A stretch of DNA of 64,000 nt, from positions 140,929 through 204,928 of the forward strand of contig NZ_JAAEAH010000001.1 of the NCBI RefSeq assembly GCF_010998615.1. Reading direction: 5' to 3'. Both the position numbers and the translations under genes were made by a program. This DNA comes from Myxococcus sp. CA023 (GTDB lineage: Bacteria; Myxococcota; Myxococcia; Myxococcales; Myxococcaceae). Positions 41,301 through 49,319 of this stretch are shown here, piece by piece (within the stretch, counting starts at the first letter, position 1; each line of letters starts with the position of its first letter). The notes beneath the pieces are model-generated. The model was not told where the DNA came from. It saw only the letters and a program-made list of their open reading frames with translations, and did not search any database.

Positions 41301-41426
41301 CGTGTCCGGGATGGCGTCGATGGGCAGCGCCCGGAAGGCGAGCAGACCCGAAATGACGAGGGCCCCCGTTCCCAGGAGGACGGCCCAGCGGTGGGACAAC
41401 GACCATTCGATGAGCCGGGTGAGCAT
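38343..41426 (-). CDS. Heavy-metal RND efflux pump (CzcA/CusA family)
   Basis: The 1027-residue inner-membrane protein has the twelve-helix RND plan with two large periplasmic loops. It starts MLTRLIEWSLSHRWAVLLGT and includes ALPIDAIPDTTPTQVQVNT, IDFGLVVDSSVIMVENAERR in helix 4 and DMVLVSRVRALLEQGQ in the equivalent C-terminal part. The DFGxxVD..VxxxEN motif is the form found in CzcA-type pumps for Co, Zn, Cd or Ni, while CusA-type copper/silver pumps usually lack this first Asp. So divalent cations are the more likely substrate, though not proven. It ends overlapping the channel gene. Confidence 0.85.
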   Translation of the reverse strand: MLTRLIEWSLSHRWAVLLGTGALVISGLLAFRALPIDAIPDTTPTQVQVNTVAPALTPNEVERQLTVPVEQALAGLPRVSELRSISKFGLSQVTLQFEDGTDLWFARQQVSERLSRVQLPAGIAPPTLGPVATGLGEVFHYLVKSRTKSLEALRTLHDWVIAPQLRSVPGVAEVNAWGGEEKQWHVIVDPRRLQQFNLSLGDIYRALEENNANVGGGVLERGGTATLVLGVGVLADGNAIEDVVIAAHHGVPVRIRDVARVEVGHEIRRGATTADGEGEAVLGLGFMLVGENSHTVTKALAQRLEDIQRTLPEDVRVEPVYERTELVDHVLRTVRTNLLEGALLVIAVLFIFLGNWRAGLIVAAAIPLSLLFAFNAMLRFGIAGTLMSLGAIDFGLVVDSSVIMVENAERRLSEARDGRSLLEVVRDAAVEVRKPTLFGELIIMVVYLPILALEGVEGKLFRPMALTVIFALLGSALLSMTLMPVLASFALKRGGGPHREPRLMRWLQRIYRPVLEWALAHARVTLTAAVLLIVGATLAATRLGSEFVPRLSEGTLVINTVRLAEVSLSESIRYGSQIERVLLSRFPDEVRRVWTRTGTAEVATDPMGVELSDVFITLKPRAQWKRATTQEELVNEMKAELADLPGMRMAFLQPIEMRVNEMIAGVRSDVGIKLFGDDLDVLKAKARELETLVKAIPGAADVTVEQVTGQPVLEVTVDRASVARYGIPARSVLDVVEAVGTRIVGEVREGERRFDLAVRLSEEYREEPTRLATIPVAAPGGERVPLGRLTTMKETSGPTTIQREWGKRRLVVQANVRERDLGGFVAEVRRTLDEKLELPAGYYVRYGGQFEHLERAQTRLLIVVPVALALIFLLLYLTYQRALDAVRIFAGVPFALVGGVLALLLRGLPFSISAAVGFIALSGVSVLGDMVLVSRVRALLEQGQALGEAIRQAAVSRLRPVLMTAAVAAIGFVPMALNTGVGAEVQRPLATVVIGGVLSSTLLTLVVLPVLYSVFGAGKDTPMTRTP

Positions 41427-41431
41427 GGCGG

Positions 41432-42994
41432 CTACTCGCCTCCCGCCGTCTCGCAGCAGCCCGCGCCGATGGAGTCCTTGAGAATCTCCGTCTTGAGGAG
41501 GAAGGCGCCGGTGGTGACGACCTCCACCCCCGCAGCGAGGCCCTTGACGATTTCCACCTCCTCGCGCGTGCTGGCGCCCAGTTCCACCGCGACGGGCTCG
41601 TAGAGCCCCGGCTGCTTGCGCACGAAGACCAACGTCTGGCCTTCCGCGCGCTGGATGGCCACGTGGGGAACCAGCACCGCCTCATGTTCCGGGGCGACCT
41701 GCACCCGGGCCCTGAGGAAGAGCCCGGCCTTGAGGGCGCCGTCGGGGTTGGGCAGTTCGACCCGGGCGCGCACCGTGCGGGAGACCCGGTCCACCGACGC
41801 GCCCACGCGGGTGAGCGTGGCGTCACGCGTCTGTCCGGGCATGCTTTCGAAGGTGAGGGTGACGCGCTGTCCCGCGCGAACCTGGGCCGCGTCCGCCTCC
41901 GGAATCTCCAGCAGGGCCCACATGGTGCTCAGGTCCGCCACCTGGATGAGCGGCTGTCCAGCGGATGCATGGCGTCCGGCGACGGCGTCTCGCGCCACCA
42001 CCGTCCCCGCGAAGGGCGCCGACAGGGCATAGGTCCCCTGCGGGCCCTGGCCATTGGCTCCCGCGGCGGAGAGCGCTGCGCGGGCGGCATTGCGCTCGGC
42101 CTCGGCCGCCGCGACCTCCGCCTGGGCGGTCTCCACGTCTTTTCGTGCGCTGATTCCGCTCGTGGCCAGCCGCTGCTCGCGCTCGAGCGCCGAGCGCGCC
42201 ACCGTCAGCCGCGTCTGTGCCGCCGACAGCCGTCCCTGGTCCGCGCCCACGGCCCCCGAGGTGATCAACACCAGTGGCTGGCCCGCCTTCACCTCGTCGC
42301 CGACGTCCACGCGGACGTCCGTTATCAGCGCCTCGCTGCGGGCGGACAGTTGCGCCAGCCGGTTCTGGTTGAAGTCGAGCTGCCCGACGACGTCCAGGGT
42401 CCGGGCAAAGGGGCGCTTCTCCGCGCGACGTGTCTGGATGCCGGCCTCGCGGGCCGTCTCGGCGGACGCGAGGCGGACGCGTGTGCCCGGCTCGGGGAAG
42501 GTGGGGGGCTGGGCGCCCGCGGCCTTCACCAACTCCGGGTGGCAGTACGGGCAGACGGACTCCGGGAAGCCGTGCTCCCGGCAGTAGTCACCGGCCTCGA
42601 TGAACTTCGCGACCAGTGACGGGTTGCATTTGGTGCAGTGGGACTCGGGGACCGCGTGCTCCTTGCACCAATCCTTGGGGGCGGTGTCCCGCGCGGTGAA
42701 GGTGAGGCCCGGGTTGCATTGGAAGCACTGGGATTCGGGGACGCCGTGCTCACCGCACCAGTCGTCCTGGTCCTTGAAGACGTCGATGAGGTCGGGGGTG
42801 CACCGGGTGCACAGCTCCGCGGGGACGCGGTGCTCACAGAGCGCGGGCTCGGACGGGGTGGTCGTGCCTCCCGAGGCGGCTGGAGCCGGTGAAGGCGCCT
42901 TCGCCGCAGGGGGACTCGCTTGTTGGCTGCAACTGGCGGCGCTCAGTGCCAGCAGCACCGCCAGGACGCTGGGGCCGACTCGGGAGGCACGCAT
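41432..42994 (-). CDS. RND adaptor (CzcB/CusB type) with four Cys/His motifs at the N-terminus
   Basis: The 520-residue periplasmic adaptor has a signal sequence with a possible lipobox Cys22, then four copies of a motif C-x-E-H-x3-x-E-x2-C-x2-C (C53-C65, C80-C93, C110-C123, C138-C151), then the usual adaptor: GQLDFNQNRLAQLSARSEAL, VDVGDEVKAGQPLVLITSGA (lipoyl half), a coiled-coil hairpin, and beta-barrel parts with GLFLRARVQVAPEHEAVLVP. Each motif offers three Cys and a His, as in metal-binding knuckles. It probably accepts metal ions in the periplasm and passes them to the pump (inference). Neighbours on both sides belong to the same operon. Confidence 0.85.
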   Translation of the reverse strand: MRASRVGPSVLAVLLALSAASCSQQASPPAAKAPSPAPAASGGTTTPSEPALCEHRVPAELCTRCTPDLIDVFKDQDDWCGEHGVPESQCFQCNPGLTFTARDTAPKDWCKEHAVPESHCTKCNPSLVAKFIEAGDYCREHGFPESVCPYCHPELVKAAGAQPPTFPEPGTRVRLASAETAREAGIQTRRAEKRPFARTLDVVGQLDFNQNRLAQLSARSEALITDVRVDVGDEVKAGQPLVLITSGAVGADQGRLSAAQTRLTVARSALEREQRLATSGISARKDVETAQAEVAAAEAERNAARAALSAAGANGQGPQGTYALSAPFAGTVVARDAVAGRHASAGQPLIQVADLSTMWALLEIPEADAAQVRAGQRVTLTFESMPGQTRDATLTRVGASVDRVSRTVRARVELPNPDGALKAGLFLRARVQVAPEHEAVLVPHVAIQRAEGQTLVFVRKQPGLYEPVAVELGASTREEVEIVKGLAAGVEVVTTGAFLLKTEILKDSIGAGCCETAGGE

Positions 42995-43264
42995 CTACTT
43001 CACGCCCTTCTTGGAGAGTTCCGGGTTGCAGAGGACGCACTGGGATTCGGGCCGCGCGTGCTCGGGGCACCAGTCACCCTTGGCCTTGAAGACGGGAGCC
43101 AGCTTCGGGTTGCAGCGGGCACAGAGGCTCTTCTGGACGCCGTGCTCGCAGCGCGGCTTCTCGGACCCGGCCGTCTGGGGCTGCTGGGCGGGCTTGCTCT
43201 CGTCGGCCAGGACGGGGGCGGCGAACAGGGACAGGACGACGGACAGCGTACGCAGCGAGTGCAT
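42995..43264 (-). CDS. Small exported protein with two Cys/His metal-binding motifs
   Basis: The 89-residue protein has a signal peptide (MHSLRTLSVVLSLFAAPVLA) and two copies of the adaptor's motif: C39-E-H..C48-A-R-C51 and C66-P-E-H..C76-V-L-C79, followed by NPEL and a basic end. It ends on the last base before the adaptor ATG (42995/42994), so the genes abut. A periplasmic metal carrier or sponge for the pump is the likely role, inferred from the shared motif and from the operon. Confidence 0.75.
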   Translation of the reverse strand: MHSLRTLSVVLSLFAAPVLADESKPAQQPQTAGSEKPRCEHGVQKSLCARCNPKLAPVFKAKGDWCPEHARPESQCVLCNPELSKKGVK

Positions 43265-43419
43265 GATGAGGCGCTCCTGCCGGGGCGGATGCCCACGGCG
43301 GTGGTGGCCCGCGCGAAGGTGCGCGGGAAGGTCGGACAGGGCTTGGGCGGAGCGGGAGGACGTGCGCGCACGTCCGGCCACGGCGCTCGCAAGACACACG
43401 TCTCCCGTGAAGGGCGGTG

Positions 43420-43722
43420 TCAGGCTCTGGGCGGCTGGAAGATGTCGGTCCCCACGCCGGAGAGCGTGGGCTCATCCACGCGCGAGGGGATGGGCAGCGG
43501 CCGGGGCGGCGGGATGAGACGCGCGTGGGGCGACGCGGGAGCGGGGGCGGCTCTCAGTGGGCAGCACACGCACAGCACGCAGTTGGGCGAGCAGTCCTCG
43601 CACTCGTCGGATGCCTCTTCCGCGCATTCGTCGTGTACGTCCGACGCCAGGGCCAGCGTATGGAAGACGCCGCCCGTCATCAGGACGAGGAGCACGGCGA
43701 GAAATCGCAGAAGGGACTGCAT
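43420..43722 (-). CDS. Small exported Cys-rich protein, first gene of the metal efflux operon
   Basis: The 100-residue protein has a signal or anchor segment (SLLRFLAVLLVLMTGGVF), then an acidic, Cys-rich part (DECAEEASDECEDCSPNCVL, then CVCCPL) with eight cysteines, and a Pro-rich end (PHARLIPPPRPLPIPSRV). It precedes the small Cys/His protein and is read from the promoter at 43733-43760. A role in metal binding or sensing is suggested by the cysteines and position; the family is not known to me. Confidence 0.6.
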   Translation of the reverse strand: MQSLLRFLAVLLVLMTGGVFHTLALASDVHDECAEEASDECEDCSPNCVLCVCCPLRAAPAPASPHARLIPPPRPLPIPSRVDEPTLSGVGTDIFQPPRA

Positions 43723-43732
43723 CCGGGTCCGG

Positions 43733-43760
43733 CTTATTAAATGGGGCTTGGTGGTGTCAA
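43733..43760 (-). promoter_or_regulatory. Putative promoter of the metal efflux operon
   Basis: On the minus strand a perfect TTGACA (43760-43755) is followed after 15 bases by TAATAA (43739-43734), ten bases before the start of the first gene. Its -35 overlaps the stop codon of the TlpA-like gene. The spacer is two bases shorter than the sigma-70 ideal; MerR-type regulated promoters have odd spacers, but no clear dyad of that type is seen. Confidence 0.45.
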
Positions 43761-44266
43761 TCCAGCGGGGGAGGCGCTGAGGGTGGGGGCTCGCGTATCA
43801 GGCGCTCCAGCAGACGGCGCATCGCGCCGGCATCCCATTCCCGCGGGCCCGAGAAGCGGGCGACCTGGCGGCCGTCGACCAGGAGGACGCTGACGGGAAG
43901 CAGGTCCACGCCGAACGCGTCACCGGCTCGTTTGTCCACGTCGAGGCGCAGGTGGAGCGGCGCGGGTGGAGGCCCCTTGAAGAAGGACTCCACCGCCTGG
44001 GGCGTCTCGTCATGGCTGAAGACAACGACCTGGAGGTCCTCGGGGGGCGCTTGGGCCAGGGCGACGAGCTGGGGTGTCTCCTGCCGGCAGGGCGGACACC
44101 ACGACGCCCAGAACACGATGAGCAAGGCGCGGGAGGGCGGCACGTCCGCGACGGTGGGCGCGGTTCCCTGGAGCCGGACATAGGCCGGTGGGGGCTCGCT
44201 CTTGCATGCCCAGGTCAGTGGCGACATGCCGAGCAGGATCAGGCTCAAGGCGGTAGGCGTGCGCAT
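43757..44266 (-). CDS. TlpA/thioredoxin-like lipoprotein
   Basis: The 169-residue protein starts with a lipoprotein signal peptide (ALSLILLGMSPLTWAC) and has a thioredoxin fold: LLIVFWASWCPPCRQETPQL with the redox pair WCPPC, VVVFSHDETP and the cis-proline region LLPVSVLLVDG. Such membrane-attached proteins reduce or form disulfides in the periplasm. As it precedes a metal efflux operon whose proteins hold many cysteines, it may keep those thiols reduced (inference). The end is Pro-rich (REPPPSAPPPLD). Confidence 0.85.
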   Translation of the reverse strand: MRTPTALSLILLGMSPLTWACKSEPPPAYVRLQGTAPTVADVPPSRALLIVFWASWCPPCRQETPQLVALAQAPPEDLQVVVFSHDETPQAVESFFKGPPPAPLHLRLDVDKRAGDAFGVDLLPVSVLLVDGRQVARFSGPREWDAGAMRRLLERLIREPPPSAPPPLD

Positions 44267-44317
44267 CCTGAGGGTGATACCTCAAGACGCGGCGCCTGCC
44301 ATGCGCGCCTGGGGCCA

Positions 44318-44345
44318 GGCCGGAGCCCTCGAGGGAGCTCCGGCC
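44318..44345 (-). terminator. Possible hairpin terminator after the M36 protease gene
   Basis: A 9-bp stem (GGCCGGAGC at 44318-44326, GCTCCGGCC at 44337-44345) with a 10-base loop lies 17 bases after the protease stop. No T tract follows on the minus strand, so it may only protect the 3' end or act in both directions for the small gap between two minus-strand genes. Confidence 0.35.
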
Positions 44346-44361
44346 CGGTGGTGTTCAACGA

Positions 44362-46440
44362 TTAGAGCTTGGCTGCCGTCGCGCTGAAGGAAGCGCAGGC
44401 GGCGGGCACCGCGAAGCCGTTGGTGGGCGTCGTGCCGCCGGAGCCACTGGACACGGCGTTGGAGCCCAGGCCGAACGCGGCGAAGGCCGTCCACAGGCGG
44501 CAGACGTCCTCGCCACCGTGCAGGGTGGTGGCCGCGGTGATGATGCCGTCACGCACCTGGGTGAAGGTGGGGCTGCACGGCGTGTTCTTCAGGCCCTGGG
44601 TGAAGTACAGCATCATGCGCTGGTTGCCCGCGGTGCCCGTGGCGTCGTACAGGTTGGCGCTGAAGCCGTGGTGGTTGACCAGGGCCCAGTAGGCCTCCCA
44701 CATGCCCTGGGCGAACACGGCACCCACGCCGTGCGGAACCGCCATGCCGTTGATGCTGGCGTAGGTCCAGGTGTTGACGGTGCTGCTGGTGCTGTAGCGC
44801 TGGGGACGGATGCCCGCGCCCGTGGTGGGCTGGTTCAGGGCGTAGGTGCCCACGCCGCGGCCCTGCGCGCCGGTGTCCGTCGCCTTCGCGGTGTAGAAGA
44901 GCGACAGGAAGTCGCTGATGCCCTCGCCCGGCTGCTGGCGGTTCGACAAGCAGGACACGTTGCTGGGGCCGCCCACGAGGCGGTTGGAGATGCCGTGGCC
45001 GTACTCGTGGACGATGATTCCGGCGTCCAGGTCTCCGTCCTTGTTCGGCGTCACCGTGTTCCAGCGGTACATCTGCATGCGCGGCCGCTGGCCGTCCGGC
45101 GGGGTCATGAAGTTGGCGTTGTTCATGCCGCCGCCGTCCTGCGCCTCCGCGCGGACGTCGTCGTTGCCGGCGCCGCCCCGGCCGTAGTTGTTGACCTGGA
45201 AGTTACCGGACGCCTCATCGAAGCCGTACTGGTACTGGACGTCGTGGATGATGTTGTTCCAGTAGAACAGATTGGTGACGGCCGCGGGGATGTACGTGGA
45301 CGGCGCGCCCGTGAGGGTGATGGGGAAGTCGCAGTGGATGAGCGAGGTGCAGTCGGGCTGCACGGCGGGCGGCAGGCCATCGTTGTTGGTGTCCTCGTAG
45401 GCGTGGACGTTGTTGCCGCGGAGGGTGGTGTACTCCGCGCCGGCCGCGCCGTTCGTATCGTGCCAGCCGTAGGGCGACGCCGTGGCGTTGGCGGGGTTGG
45501 AGACCAGCACGCGCCCGTCCGCGGGCGGCAGCGGCGTGGTGTGGTTGGGGCTCTCCACCGGCATGGGATAGACGCGGTAGGCATCATCGGCCGCCACCCA
45601 GTCGAAGCGGGTCCAGACCTCGCCCGTGGACGCGTCCACCGTGACGTCGTAGGCATGGTCGTTGTCCAGGGTGTGGACCTGGAAGCGCCACACCAGCCGT
45701 GCCTCACCACGGCGGACCGGCAGCACCGCCAGCTCCGCGTCGATGGGCTCGGTGGACAGGCCTTCCACCGCCACGCGCGTGCGCTGACGCGCGCCGGGCT
45801 CGGCCTTCAGGGACTGCGGCGCCGCGGAGATGCGGACGCCCAGGTGCTTCGCCACGCCCACCACCGCATCCGCGGCGCTCAGGCGCGGCGTGGTGCCGGC
45901 GAGCGAGGACTCCAGGGCCGGGAGGAAGTCGCTGTGCACGCTGAGCACGCGGCCGTCGCGGTCCACGTTGATCTGAAGCTGGCCGTTGTAGACAGGCAGG
46001 CCCCGGTACGTCTGGCGCAGGTACAGGTTGGTGGTGCCGCTCACCTTCGAATAGACGCGGTCCGTCACCTCGAGGTTCGCCAGGTCGTTGAGCCCCAGCC
46101 CGAGCGCGTCCCGGTGCTTCTGGACGAAGTCCAGGCCAATGGCCATCGGGTCCCCGCTGCGCGGACCGGAGAGCGCACCCACCGGATTGGTGAGCGAGCG
46201 CACCAGGCCGTTGGACTCGTCGAACTCCACCATCAGTTCCGGCACGGCCTGCCGCAGCGCGGCCTGGCTGGACGTCTGGGCAGACGAGATGCCAAACCGG
46301 GCCTGCGCGTTGTAGGCATCACGCGCATCGTAATTACGAACGCCTGCCTCCGAATGAACTGCCATTGCAGCGGAACCCGAGAGGGTTCCCACGAGAAACA
46401 CCGCATGAAAAAGGCGCCTTCGGTAAGGACCTGAGGACAT
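44362..46440 (-). CDS. Secreted M36 (fungalysin) metalloprotease
   Basis: The 692-residue preproenzyme has a signal peptide (RRLFHAVFLVGTLSGSAAMA), an FTP/PepSY-type propeptide (about 60-270, with YLRQTYRGLPVYNGQLQINV) and an M36 catalytic domain. The zinc site HEYGH is in IIVHEYGHGISNRLVGGPSN, with a downstream Glu ligand expected in EGISDFLSLFY. Fungalysins are exported, autoprocessed endopeptidases. In a predatory bacterium such an enzyme fits extracellular protein breakdown. The ATG at 46440 has GGAG six bases upstream; a start at 46509 is not supported. The 183-base upstream gap is AT-rich. Confidence 0.9.
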   Translation of the reverse strand: MSSGPYRRRLFHAVFLVGTLSGSAAMAVHSEAGVRNYDARDAYNAQARFGISSAQTSSQAALRQAVPELMVEFDESNGLVRSLTNPVGALSGPRSGDPMAIGLDFVQKHRDALGLGLNDLANLEVTDRVYSKVSGTTNLYLRQTYRGLPVYNGQLQINVDRDGRVLSVHSDFLPALESSLAGTTPRLSAADAVVGVAKHLGVRISAAPQSLKAEPGARQRTRVAVEGLSTEPIDAELAVLPVRRGEARLVWRFQVHTLDNDHAYDVTVDASTGEVWTRFDWVAADDAYRVYPMPVESPNHTTPLPPADGRVLVSNPANATASPYGWHDTNGAAGAEYTTLRGNNVHAYEDTNNDGLPPAVQPDCTSLIHCDFPITLTGAPSTYIPAAVTNLFYWNNIIHDVQYQYGFDEASGNFQVNNYGRGGAGNDDVRAEAQDGGGMNNANFMTPPDGQRPRMQMYRWNTVTPNKDGDLDAGIIVHEYGHGISNRLVGGPSNVSCLSNRQQPGEGISDFLSLFYTAKATDTGAQGRGVGTYALNQPTTGAGIRPQRYSTSSTVNTWTYASINGMAVPHGVGAVFAQGMWEAYWALVNHHGFSANLYDATGTAGNQRMMLYFTQGLKNTPCSPTFTQVRDGIITAATTLHGGEDVCRLWTAFAAFGLGSNAVSSGSGGTTPTNGFAVPAACASFSATAAKL

Positions 46441-46623
46441 GTCGTGCTCCTGCACTGCGGGTTGACCGCGCTCCTCTAGGAGCTGCGGTGCTGGCATGGC
46501 AGAAATCACACTTTGAGTGAAAATAGCAAATCACCAGCTAATCTGGAATTCTGCGGTTTCGTGCGACGAATTTGCACAGTCCCGCAGTATGACAAGCAAT
46601 GACGCTGTTACGTCTTTTGAATG

Positions 46624-48114
46624 TCAATCATCCAACGCGGCGCGGTGAGCAGGAATTGGCCGCGGGATCAGGCGCGACAGCAGCGCGCTCACGGAGCGCA
46701 CGGGGTGGGCGCCGGGCTCGGGGATGCGCGCCGTCAACAGGGCCGCGCCCAGGCGGGCCACCGAGGACAGCACGAAGAGCACGTGCAGGTTCACCCAGAC
46801 GTGGCCGCCCAGGGTGAACTGGGTGGGCAGGGCGGCGGCGATGGCGCCTCCCAGCGCGGCCGCGGCGGTATAGGCCAGGCCGCCGGCGGTGGCGAAGGCG
46901 GCCAGGTAGAAGGGGCGGTTCTTCCGGGGCGCGACCGTCAGGGGCAGCTCGAAGATGGCCAGGCCGTGGCCGCTCCACAGCGCCCCGGCGAGGAGGACGT
47001 CGAAGAGCAGGGGCCACAGCGCCCCCGCGGAGGGCACCAGCCACAGGGCGGGGATGGCGGCGATGCCCAGTGAGCACGCCATCAACACGGGCTGGGCGCC
47101 GCAGCGGTCAATCGCGCGGCCCCAGAGTGGCGCCGCCAGGATGCGCACGCCCGCCACCGCCGCGGCATGCAGCGCCATGATGACGAAGGTCATCTTGAGG
47201 TTCTGGAGGCTGTGCAGCGCGAAGAAGGGCGCGGACACCCCCACCGCCGCGTTCCAAGCCACCTGGTAGGTGAGCACCCGGCGCGCGTTGTCATCCTTGA
47301 AAGGGACCAGCGCGCCCTTGAGTTCCAGGGGCGGGGTGGTGCCCGGGGGCGCCGGGTCGTGCTGCGAGGCCATGAGCAGGGTGGTGACGATGCCCATGAC
47401 GCACGCCCCCAACGCGAGCAGCGGCAGGGCCACGCCCACGCCGCCCGCGGGGCGCAGCCGGTCCATCAGGAGGCCCGCGCCCAGGGAGGCCAGCGTGCCC
47501 GCCAGCGTGGTGAGCGCGGTGCGGCGTCCGAAGAAGCGGCCCCGGACGGCGCGGGGCACCAGCTCCCCCATCCACGCCACCCAGGCGTTGTTGCCCACCA
47601 CGCTCAACGCGGCGGAGACGCCGGCCACCGTCAGCAGCAGGCGCTGCTGGGATTCGAAGGGCAGATCCAGCCAGGGCAGCACCGCCAGGGGGAACATCAC
47701 CACGCGGGACAGACACACGGCGGTGAGGGCCACGCGCCGGTGGCCGAAAAGGCCCGTCAGCCAGGCCGCGGGGAACTGCACGAACTGCGCGAAGAAGGGC
47801 AGGGCCGTCATCACGCCGACGAGGAAGGGTCCCAGCTTCAGCGCGATGGCCCAGGCGGTGAGCACCGTCGCGCCCGCGCACGCGGTGAAGACCTCCGAGA
47901 ACATGCCCTCCACCACGGAGACGCCCAGCGTTCGGCGCAACCGTCCCTGGTGGGGGCGGACCATCGGTCCGGGGCCGTCCGCGGGCGGTGCGCCCAGGAG
48001 CGGCGCCGTCGAGCCGGGAAGGGACGCGCCGGGTCGGAACAGCGGAACCGCGGAAGCAAGGGAGGCGAAGCTGAAGCTGCGGAGGAACTGTCGACGGGAG
48101 GCTGCGCGGGTCAC
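46624..48114 (-). CDS. MFS transporter
   Basis: The protein (496 residues from this start) has about twelve hydrophobic segments of the major facilitator type, with LFGHRRVALTAVCLSRVVMF and VPRAVRGRFFGRRTALTTLA in the loop regions. Its first 50 residues are not membrane-like and contain SRRQFLRSFSFASLASAVPL, a Tat-signal-like sequence that is odd for an MFS protein. An internal ATG at 47964 (MVRPHQGRLRR) would start just before helix 1 and is the more usual choice; the longer frame is coded with normal G/C at third positions, so I leave both open. Substrate unknown. Confidence 0.75.
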   Translation of the reverse strand: MTRAASRRQFLRSFSFASLASAVPLFRPGASLPGSTAPLLGAPPADGPGPMVRPHQGRLRRTLGVSVVEGMFSEVFTACAGATVLTAWAIALKLGPFLVGVMTALPFFAQFVQFPAAWLTGLFGHRRVALTAVCLSRVVMFPLAVLPWLDLPFESQQRLLLTVAGVSAALSVVGNNAWVAWMGELVPRAVRGRFFGRRTALTTLAGTLASLGAGLLMDRLRPAGGVGVALPLLALGACVMGIVTTLLMASQHDPAPPGTTPPLELKGALVPFKDDNARRVLTYQVAWNAAVGVSAPFFALHSLQNLKMTFVIMALHAAAVAGVRILAAPLWGRAIDRCGAQPVLMACSLGIAAIPALWLVPSAGALWPLLFDVLLAGALWSGHGLAIFELPLTVAPRKNRPFYLAAFATAGGLAYTAAAALGGAIAAALPTQFTLGGHVWVNLHVLFVLSSVARLGAALLTARIPEPGAHPVRSVSALLSRLIPRPIPAHRAALDD

Positions 48115-48272
48115 AGGTCCGCTCTCTGTCGCACGCTCCGCTGGGCCCTCTCAATCCACCCCCGGTGGGCCCCAGGGTGCTCGGCCGCTCTCCGGGCGGG
48201 AGCGGCGCGGCTGTCCCACATGCTCCGGCACCCGTTCGCGCCTGCCTGCTGGGCAGCGCTGGAATCAGGTGC

Positions 48273-48292
48273 AGTTCAAGCGGTCTTGAACT
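48273..48292 (+). promoter_or_regulatory. Perfect palindrome before the polyprenyl synthase operon
   Basis: AGTTCAAGCGGTCTTGAACT is an 8-4-8 perfect palindrome, ending 28 bases before the ATG of the polyprenyl synthase and followed at once by a TATA-like ATATG. It is the probable operator of the GbsR-family regulator encoded in the same operon (inference). Confidence 0.65.
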
Positions 48293-48320
48293 ATATGAAC
48301 GGACGAGGAGACGGCGCACT

Positions 48321-49319
48321 ATGGATCTGGCTCGGGAGCTGACGGATTTTCTGGGGGCGGTGGAGCAGCGGCTTGGCAGCACCCTGGTGGATGGCGATGC
48401 CGGTCCGGACGTGAAGGGCGACACGCTGATGGAGGCGGCCCGCCACCTGTGCCTGGGCAGCGGCAGCAAGCGCGCGCGCCCCATGCTGGCGCGGCTGTTC
48501 GGCGGCGCGGTGGGTGTTCCGGCGGAGCGGCTGGTGGACGTGGCCGTGGCCGCGGAGCTCATCCATTCCGCCAGCCTGCTGCACGACGACGTGGTGGACG
48601 CGGGTATGTTCCGCCGGGGTCGGCCCACGGTGAACGCGCGCTGGGGCAACATCGTCGCGGTGATGAGCGGCGACCTCATCCTGTCCACGGGCCTGTACCA
48701 GCTGTCCCTGCTGGACGCGCGGCTGACGCGCAGCGCGCTGTCGGTCGTCTCCGAGATGACCCGCGCCGCCATCGCCGAGGTGGAGGCTCGCGGCGACCTG
48801 GACCTGCCGCTCAACCGGCTGCGCTTCATCGCCGAGGGCAAGACGGGCTCGCTGTTCGGCTGGTGTGGCAACGCGGCGGCGACGCTGGCGGAGCACCCCG
48901 AGGCGGTGGAACGTTTCGACGGCTTCGGGCGTCACCTGGGCGTGGCGTTCCAGATTGCCGACGACATTCGCGACATCCTCGGCACGGACGTGGGCAAGCC
49001 GCGTTACGCGGACGTGCACTCGCGCACGCCGTCCATGCCCATCCTCCTGGCGGTGGCCAAGGATGAGTCGCTGCGGCGCAAGCTGAAGGACGCGTGGGCG
49101 TTCTCGGCGATCACGCCAGATCGCACGAAGGAGATTGGCGCGGCCATTGAGGCCACGGGCGCTGTGGATGCCTCCATGGCGCGGATGAACGTCGAAATCG
49201 AGGCGGCGCTCGACAAGCTGGGCCACTTCGCCAAGGAGCCTGCGGGCGCGGAGCTGGTGAGCTGGGCGCGGAGGCTGTCGGCCGGCATCGCCGAACAAGT
49301 CCAGGGGCGCGCTGCATGA
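48321..49319 (+). CDS. Polyprenyl (trans-isoprenyl) diphosphate synthase
   Basis: The 332-residue enzyme has both Asp-rich motifs of the family: LLHDDVVDAGMFRRGRPTVN (first DDxxD) and FQIADDIRDILG (second DDxxD), with SGSKRARPMLARLFGG before them. It elongates allylic diphosphates with isopentenyl diphosphate. Residues just before the first motif (HSASLL) are small, which suggests a medium to long product such as a quinone side chain, but chain length cannot be fixed. GAGGAG lies ten bases before the ATG. The next gene starts within its stop codon. Confidence 0.88.
   Translation: MDLARELTDFLGAVEQRLGSTLVDGDAGPDVKGDTLMEAARHLCLGSGSKRARPMLARLFGGAVGVPAERLVDVAVAAELIHSASLLHDDVVDAGMFRRGRPTVNARWGNIVAVMSGDLILSTGLYQLSLLDARLTRSALSVVSEMTRAAIAEVEARGDLDLPLNRLRFIAEGKTGSLFGWCGNAAATLAEHPEAVERFDGFGRHLGVAFQIADDIRDILGTDVGKPRYADVHSRTPSMPILLAVAKDESLRRKLKDAWAFSAITPDRTKEIGAAIEATGAVDASMARMNVEIEAALDKLGHFAKEPAGAELVSWARRLSAGIAEQVQGRAA

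Noticed and set aside
43733..43760. MerR-type operator
   Set aside because: No dyad lies between the -35 and -10 elements; only a possible plain promoter is reported.
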